DNA of 64,000 bases from positions 40,777 to 104,776 of the forward strand of contig UQNA01000002.1 of NCBI GenBank assembly GCA_900542195.1, written 5' to 3'. The notes beneath the pieces were generated by a model. The model had not been told where the DNA came from. It saw nothing but the letters and a program-made list of their open reading frames with translations, and made no database searches. Shown in pieces: positions 59,534-64,000 of the stretch (positions within the stretch are counted from its first letter, which is position 1; the number at the start of each line of letters is the position of its first letter). The DNA is from an uncultured Sutterella sp. Lineage in GTDB: Bacteria; Pseudomonadota; Gammaproteobacteria; Burkholderiales; Burkholderiaceae_F. The position numbers and the translations under genes were made by a program.

Positions 59534-61434
59534 TGCTTAGACTCCAAAACGTATCTGTCGCCCGCGGAACAAGAATTCTTTATTCCGGTGCAACACTCAT
59601 CAGCAGTCCCGGGGAAAGAATCGGATTAGTGGGACCTAACGGTTCAGGCAAGTCAACATTATTTGCCGCCATTCTCGGAGAAATCGGCACAGAAGCCGGT
59701 GACATCACAACTCCGGAATACAACCGCATTTCGCACGTTGCTCAGAGAATTGAAAACCCTGAGCAGCAAGCCATGCATTACGTCCTTGAAGGACATAAGC
59801 CTCTTATCGAAGCTAAGAGTGCTTTAGCCAAGGCTGAACAGTCTCATGATGATTTAGCTTACGCCTCGGCTCTAGCCGCTTACACTGAAATCAATGAAGG
59901 AGCAGTGGTTGCCAGAGCAAAAGAAATTCTTCACGGTCTGGGATTCAAGGACGAAGACTCCGAAAGAAGGGTCTCCGAGTTCTCAGGGGGTTGGAGAAAC
60001 AGACTTTCTCTGGCCCGTGCTCTGCTTACACCGGCCGAATTAATGCTGCTTGACGAACCGACCAACCACTTGGATATCGACTCTGTCATTTGGCTGGAAA
60101 GTTGGTTGAAGGCTCAGCAAACCACTATTGTCGTCATTTCCCATGACAGAGAATTCTTAGATCGGATTTCCCAAACTATTTGGTCTATTGAAGACGGCAC
60201 CATTCATCGTTATTCGGGAAACTTTTCCGATTACGAGCGAATCAGAGCTGAAAAGATCAAACAGCAGGCAGCGGCTGCCAAAGCTTACGAAAAAACCGCA
60301 AGTCATTTGCAAAAGTTTATCGACCGTTTCCGCTATAAAGCTACCAAGGCAAAGCAGGCTCAATCCCGTATCAAGATGCTGGAAAAGCTTCAAGCCATTG
60401 AGCCGATAAAAGGAAGCAATGAATGGCGCTTTAATTTTGCTGAGCCAGAGAAGATGCCTCAGCATCTCATCTTTGCACAGGAGCTAAACTGCGGCTATGA
60501 CGGCAAGCCAATTCTGACTAATGTCAAAGTTAAGGTTGAACCGCAAGACCGAATCGGCGTTTTAGGCGTCAATGGGGCCGGTAAATCTACATTAATTAAA
60601 ACGCTTATTGGAGAGCTTGCGGCGATATCCGGAGAAATTCGCTACGGCACAGGCTTAAATATCGGGTACTTTGCCCAACATCAGCTCGATCAGCTCAGAG
60701 AAGACGAATCTCCTTTACAGCATCTCACTCGCATCGCACCGAATGTCAGAGAACAAGAACTGCGAAACTACCTCGGCGGATTTAAATTCAGTAATGAGAT
60801 GGCCTGCAGCCCTGTCGGCCCGATGTCCGGAGGAGAAAAAGCCCGTCTTTGTCTTGCCTTGATAGCTTGGACTAAACCGAATCTTTTAGTCCTTGACGAA
60901 CCGACCAACCATTTAGATATGGAAACGCGCGATGCGCTCACCGTAGCCCTTTCCTCTTTCGAAGGTGCGGTCTTATTGGTATCTCACGATCGTCACCTTT
61001 TGAAAGCTGTATGTGACGATTTGTGGATTGTTCATAAAGGCCAGGTCAGCGAATTCTTAGGGGATTTGGAAGATTACGCACGTATTGTTCTTGAAGACAA
61101 AAAGGACAAAGTAAAAGAATCCGTCTCCGAAGAAAAAGAAGCTCCTACGGTTAATAAAAAGGAGAAGCGAAAATTAGAGGCAGAAGAAAGAGCACGCCTT
61201 TCTGCTTTAAGAGCTCCTCTGCAAAAGCAGCTTAAACAGGTTGAAAGCGCTCTCGATAAAAAATCAAAGAAGTTAAAAGAACTTAACGCTCAGTTAGCAG
61301 AGGAAGATTTTTATCAAAAAGATTCTGCGCTTGTCAGCAAAACCATCAAGGAGCAAGGAGAGCTTGCCTCCGAGGTGGAAGAACTTGAACTTCAGTGGCT
61401 GGATTTATCCGAGCAAATCGAAAGCATCGTTTAA
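59533..61434 (+). CDS. yheS: ABC-F family ATPase (YheS type)
   Basis: This 633-residue protein has two ABC domains without membrane segments: Walker A GPNGSGKST and GVNGAGKST, signatures FSGGWRNRLSLARAL and MSGGEKARLCLAL, Walker B LLDEPTNHLD in both. The interdomain linker has RFRYKATKAKQAQSRIKML, and the C-terminal tail (about residues 545-633) is a charged coiled coil. ABC-F proteins act on the ribosome E-site to relieve stalls; by segment similarity it is nearest to YheS. It overlaps prmB by one base. Confidence 0.94.
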   Translation: MLRLQNVSVARGTRILYSGATLISSPGERIGLVGPNGSGKSTLFAAILGEIGTEAGDITTPEYNRISHVAQRIENPEQQAMHYVLEGHKPLIEAKSALAKAEQSHDDLAYASALAAYTEINEGAVVARAKEILHGLGFKDEDSERRVSEFSGGWRNRLSLARALLTPAELMLLDEPTNHLDIDSVIWLESWLKAQQTTIVVISHDREFLDRISQTIWSIEDGTIHRYSGNFSDYERIRAEKIKQQAAAAKAYEKTASHLQKFIDRFRYKATKAKQAQSRIKMLEKLQAIEPIKGSNEWRFNFAEPEKMPQHLIFAQELNCGYDGKPILTNVKVKVEPQDRIGVLGVNGAGKSTLIKTLIGELAAISGEIRYGTGLNIGYFAQHQLDQLREDESPLQHLTRIAPNVREQELRNYLGGFKFSNEMACSPVGPMSGGEKARLCLALIAWTKPNLLVLDEPTNHLDMETRDALTVALSSFEGAVLLVSHDRHLLKAVCDDLWIVHKGQVSEFLGDLEDYARIVLEDKKDKVKESVSEEKEAPTVNKKEKRKLEAEERARLSALRAPLQKQLKQVESALDKKSKKLKELNAQLAEEDFYQKDSALVSKTIKEQGELASEVEELELQWLDLSEQIESIV

Positions 61435-61444
61435 GCCAAAACTG

Positions 61445-61873
61445 TCAGTTAACCTTCCGATCGTTCTTCACGCCTAACGGGACGATCGGAACGCCTTCTT
61501 CAATCAATTCGACCACTTCTTCCGTTTTCGCAGTCCCCTTAATGGAGCGGTCGGGACTGTCACCGTAATGGATAGCTCTCGCTTCGGCGGCAAACTTTTC
61601 TCCGACATCCTCCGCCGAATCAATTTGTTTGGCAACTTCTTTAATCAAGCTTTCTAAACGTTCTTGAGCTTCTTTTTCGCCGGCGGAGACGGAAGTGCTA
61701 CGGCTACGCGCAACATGCGGGGCCGAAAGAACTCTTTCTACCTCCCTGCTCTCACAAAAAGGACAAAGGAAAAGACCGGCGTCCCGCTGCTTTTCGAACT
61801 CCTTAACGCTTGGAATCATCGCTTCAAACAGATGCCCATTTTTGCATTTGAAGTTAAATACTTTTAAAGCCAA
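61445..61873 (-). CDS. DUF1178 family protein
   Basis: This 142-residue protein starts MALKVFNFKCKNGHLFEAMI and has a zinc-ribbon-like Cys set (FKCKNGH, LCPFCES), followed by an acidic helical region with AARAIHYGD-type motif (here AEARAIHYGDSPDRSIKG) and the end EEGVPIVPL, all typical of DUF1178. The function is unknown; the family is widespread in alpha- and betaproteobacteria. It is convergent with the ABC-F gene, with only 10 bp between them and no terminator seen. Confidence 0.9.
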   Translation of the reverse strand: MALKVFNFKCKNGHLFEAMIPSVKEFEKQRDAGLFLCPFCESREVERVLSAPHVARSRSTSVSAGEKEAQERLESLIKEVAKQIDSAEDVGEKFAAEARAIHYGDSPDRSIKGTAKTEEVVELIEEGVPIVPLGVKNDRKVN

Positions 61874-62413
61874 TCCAAATTCCTTTTTATTAATCCGCTT
61901 GTTATGTTAACCAGGAAAAGCGGCATATTCAAATTTAAGACTTGTCGTCTGACGGCTCTTAGGGAAACTTTCACAATTTCAGAGACCACAATGGCTGATC
62001 CGGACGGCTTCTTTGCTCAGCCATCACAGAATAAACTTTTGTTATCTTTTCATAGAAGACCAAAAAGAGGCGAACACGTGCTCCATTTTGCGCTGCGCCG
62101 ACATTTTCTAGTTTTCCTCTTCTGCCAATATTCTCTTTGCTCTGTCGAACAAAGAAATTCCTGAATAGTTTTTGCAAAAATTTACAGTTAGAGAAAGTCT
62201 TTAGGCTTGAGTTTGTATGAGTTTTTGTTATCGGAAAACATTCAAAGAATCTTTAATAAACAAAGACATCTACACCTTCCTTACTTAATCACAATATAAA
62301 AAGGAACTTAACTTATGTCGTATTTTTGCAACGATCGCAAAATATGCAAAAATTTTTTGAAGGCCTAATTTGACAAGCAAAAATTCTGCCTGTATAGTTC
62401 TGTTTCTCTCAGC
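61874..62413. other. spacer between DUF1178 gene and tRNA-Gly
   Basis: This 540-bp stretch has no supported gene. It carries a perfect 8-bp inverted repeat ATGGCTGA/TCAGCCAT (61991-61998, 62017-62024) and, at its right end, the consensus tRNA promoter. Plus- and minus-strand frames of 86 and 68 codons overlap here and match no family I know. Confidence 0.5.
62370..62398 (+). promoter_or_regulatory. consensus sigma-70 promoter of tRNA-Gly
   Basis: TTGACA (62370-62375) and TATAGT (62393-62398) are separated by exactly 17 bp, ending 15 bp upstream of the tRNA. A perfect -35 and near-perfect -10 fit a strongly expressed stable RNA. Confidence 0.85.
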
Positions 62414-62489
62414 GCGGGAGTAGCTCAGTTGGTAGAGCGCAACCTTGCCAAGGTTGAGGTCGCGAGTTCGAGACTCGTCTCCCGCTCCA
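62414..62489 (+). tRNA. tRNA-Gly (GCC)
   Basis: A 76-nt cloverleaf: acceptor GCGGGAG/CTCCCGC with U discriminator and encoded CCA, D-arm AGCTCAGTTGGTAGAGC, anticodon arm with loop reading TTGCCAA (anticodon GCC), and T-arm GCGAGTTCGAGACTCGT. It has its own consensus promoter. I see no other tRNA beside it. Confidence 0.97.
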
Positions 62490-62666
62490 TTCTTCCATCT
62501 TCTTTTCCTGATTGCATCATCACAAAAACTTCAGTTCGTCATCGAACTTTTCAGGATTAGCTTTTGGACTCTATACCTTTCGTTAATTCTTTGAGTCAAC
62601 ACTTAAGATTGCCAAATTGCCTCCTTGGCTTCCGTGCATCATCCGAATGCCTTTGGTAATTTTTTC

Positions 62667-62708
62667 ATTTCCGATTCCAAACGTTACCACCTGTAAAGAA
62701 TCGGAAAT
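62667..62708. repeat. perfect 11-bp inverted repeat upstream of ygbA
   Basis: ATTTCCGATTC (62667-62677) and GAATCGGAAAT (62698-62708) are exact reverse complements separated by 20 nt. It lies about 100 bp upstream of ygbA. It could be a hairpin terminating the tRNA transcript or a paired regulator site; no T run follows. Confidence 0.55.
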
Positions 62709-62721
62709 TAATGAGTACAAA

Positions 62722-62736
62722 TGAGATTAATTCTCA
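62722..62736. promoter_or_regulatory. candidate operator before ygbA
   Basis: TGAGA-TTAAT-TCTCA is a 5+5+5 inverted repeat in AT-rich DNA, 69 bp upstream of the ygbA ATG. In E. coli ygbA is controlled by the nitric oxide sensor NsrR. Assigning this site to NsrR or Fur is only inference. Confidence 0.35.
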
Positions 62737-62804
62737 ATATTTAATAATTTTTTAAGTAGTCATGCCTAGACTCTCCTTTCTAAATTCCGCTTGGTATCGC
62801 ACAG

Positions 62805-63227
62805 ATGTTTGAATATGAATTAAAGAGGTTAAACCTCAGCGAGAAAAGAGAGCAGCAGGTCAAACTTCCCTATATTGCTAAGGATGTTGAGACTATTCGC
62901 ATCATGACCGAGATTTTCTGTCATGCTCACCATGACACTAAAGAAGGAATGTGTCCGGAATGCGAAGACTTTTATCTCTACGCCGTTAAGAGACTTGCTT
63001 GCTGCCCTTTCGGAGAGAAAAAACCGGTCTGCGGAAGCTGCAAAATTCACTGTTTCGGCAAAGGGTACAAAGAAAAAGCAAAAGAAATCATGGCTTTCTC
63101 CGGACCAAGATTAATTCTGAAACACCCTTACCTATCTTTCCGCCATTTAGTCGCATTGTTTAGGACGGCTCCGGATAAACCAACGGCCGCGAAACCGCGG
63201 CCGACTGTTGCTAAAAAAGAGAAATAG
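62805..63227 (+). CDS. ygbA: YgbA family (nitrous oxide-stimulated promoter) protein
   Basis: This 140-residue protein matches the YgbA_NO family: a core with VETIRIMTEIFCHAHHD, MCPECEDFYLYAVKRLACCPFGEKKPVCGSCKIHCFG (about residues 48-85, seven or more Cys with His) and GPRLILKHPYLSFRHL. The dense Cys/His set suggests metal binding. The family responds to nitric oxide in enterobacteria; its biochemical role is unknown. The C-terminal tail is basic. The start has no clear ribosome binding site, so the N-terminus is less certain. Confidence 0.88.
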   Translation: MFEYELKRLNLSEKREQQVKLPYIAKDVETIRIMTEIFCHAHHDTKEGMCPECEDFYLYAVKRLACCPFGEKKPVCGSCKIHCFGKGYKEKAKEIMAFSGPRLILKHPYLSFRHLVALFRTAPDKPTAAKPRPTVAKKEK

Positions 63228-63281
63228 ACAGATACGCTGAAATCTTTATGATTCGGCGTACGAGCCTCGATATAACTCTCT

Positions 63282-64000
63282 TTACATCTTGGCGTCTTTC
63301 ATTACTGTTTCGCCAGCCAATTTGCCGTTCACCAGACAGTCCATAACTGCATTAGCACCAATACGAACGGCACCATGAATACCTCCGGTACATTCTCCCG
63401 CAGCATAAAGTCCCGGAATCGGCTGATCGTTAACCACGGACAAAACGCGTGTGGATGTGTCGGTAGCAATACCTCCCATGGTGTGATGAATCTTCGGACT
63501 CATCTCAGAGACATAATAAGGAGCGTGGGTAAGAGGCTTCAATCCTTTATCTAATTTGCGGTTGAATTCCGCATCTTTCCCGGCTTTAATCGATTTGTTA
63601 AAGTCAGCAAAAGTTTGTTTTAAGACTTCCGGATTCATTCCATAGGCTTTGGCCAAGGCATCTAAATCCGCATATTCTTTGACTGCGCCGTTCTTTTTCA
63701 AAATTTCCATTGCGCCCGGACGGACTTTCTTGAAGGATTCGACACCTTCTGCATCTGTTACGGAAATTGTTCTCCCTTTAGCATCCAATACCTTAAAGAT
63801 AGCGTCGGTTGCTGTTTTACGATCGCCGAATTCATCAGTAAATCTCTTGCCAGTATTGGTATTGATCCACAAACCATACAGAGAACCGCCCACGCTCGCG
63901 AAATGAGATCCCATGCCCATTCCTTCTTCATCCGGCGAGGTATTCGGCAAGAATTGAATCCAATCGGCCTGAATAATATTTGCGCCTATACGGCTTGCTT
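63282..64000 (-). CDS. flavocytochrome c/fumarate-reductase-like flavoprotein (5' part outside window)
   Basis: The visible 239 codons are the C-terminal part of a FAD-dependent reductase of the fumarate/urocanate reductase family. The frame runs to the right edge and reads IGANIIQADWIQFLPNTSP, then GLWINTNTGKRFTDEFGDR, KIHHTMGGIATDTSTRVL and the FAD-binding end PIPGLYAAGECTGGIHGAVR with GANAVMDCLVNGK. Sutterellaceae encode many such periplasmic or membrane-linked reductases for anaerobic respiration with organic acceptors. Signal peptide, heme domain and substrate cannot be seen because the N-terminal coding part lies beyond 64000. Confidence 0.9.
   Translation of the reverse strand, partial: ASRIGANIIQADWIQFLPNTSPDEEGMGMGSHFASVGGSLYGLWINTNTGKRFTDEFGDRKTATDAIFKVLDAKGRTISVTDAEGVESFKKVRPGAMEILKKNGAVKEYADLDALAKAYGMNPEVLKQTFADFNKSIKAGKDAEFNRKLDKGLKPLTHAPYYVSEMSPKIHHTMGGIATDTSTRVLSVVNDQPIPGLYAAGECTGGIHGAVRIGANAVMDCLVNGKLAGETVMKDAKM

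Larger units (their letters stand above)
62490..62804. other. spacer between tRNA-Gly and ygbA
   Basis: This 315-bp gene-free stretch contains two symmetric elements near ygbA: a perfect 11-bp inverted repeat (62667-62708) and a TGAGA-N5-TCTCA element (62722-62736). Both may be regulatory. No clear tRNA terminator was found. Confidence 0.5.

Noticed and set aside
61904..62164. 86-codon plus-strand ORF before tRNA-Gly
   Set aside because: Low-complexity mix without a family match; an opposing ORF of similar length overlaps it, so neither is convincing.
1..64000. CRISPR array, insertion sequence or prophage
   Set aside because: No regularly spaced repeats, transposase genes, integrase or phage structural genes were found; gene order is largely conserved housekeeping.

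Overview
The window looks like a chromosomal segment of a moderate-GC betaproteobacterium, most probably of the family Sutterellaceae (Parasutterella/Turicimonas-like). This rests on gene families and gene order, not on any database search. The main clues are guaA-guaB-rnfH beside a divergent smpB, a zipA-like gene before ligA, dapC-dapD-dapE-prmB in one run, DUF1178 and YgbA proteins, an ESPR-type autotransporter, and a flavocytochrome c/fumarate-reductase-like flavoprotein at the right edge.

Layout. 1-4 kb: rph-rdgB-hemW (minus; hemW is cut by the window edge), divergent from yicC and a DedA gene. 4-7.4 kb: branched-chain amino acid operon ilvI-ilvH-ilvC (minus). 7.5-11.2 kb: tadA (with a long N-terminal extension), ldcA and a hybrid histidine kinase, tightly packed. 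11.8-18.9 kb: surface region with a porin (plus) facing a giant autotransporter (minus), whose passenger and beta-barrel are separated by an in-frame TAG codon. 19.3-23.6 kb: guaB/guaA and rnfH (minus), smpB (plus). 23.6-26.3 kb: nfeD-like gene, two related hypothetical genes and an iron alcohol dehydrogenase (minus). 26.3-29.7 kb: ppsA and its regulator ppsR, divergent. 29.7-45.2 kb: a 16-gene minus-strand run, rpsB-tsf-pyrH-frr-uppS-cdsA-dxr-rseP-bamA-skp-lpxD-fabZ-lpxA-lpxB-rnhB-rRNA/tRNA methyltransferase, covering translation, isoprenoid and phospholipid supply, outer-membrane assembly and lipid A. 45.5-50.4 kb: map, an AEC transporter and glnD (plus). 50.4-54.6 kb: zipA-like, ligA and a methylthioinosine phosphorylase (minus). 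55-61.4 kb: queF, dapC-dapD-dapE, prmB and an ABC-F ATPase (plus). 61.4-64 kb: DUF1178 gene, tRNA-Gly(GCC) with a consensus promoter, ygbA and the partial flavoprotein.

Most of the window is housekeeping sequence. The most interesting points are: (a) the amber codon between autotransporter passenger and barrel, next to a 6-bp near tandem repeat; (b) a possible H-type pseudoknot ending at the rpsB ribosome binding site; (c) an apparently paralogous pair of unknown proteins linked to an nfeD-like gene and an alcohol dehydrogenase; (d) a TadA with a roughly 120-residue N-terminal extension started by a very strong ribosome binding site; (e) a perfect 17-bp palindrome upstream of the autotransporter; (f) inverted repeats upstream of ygbA; (g) an unusual smpB leader region where ratA would be expected.
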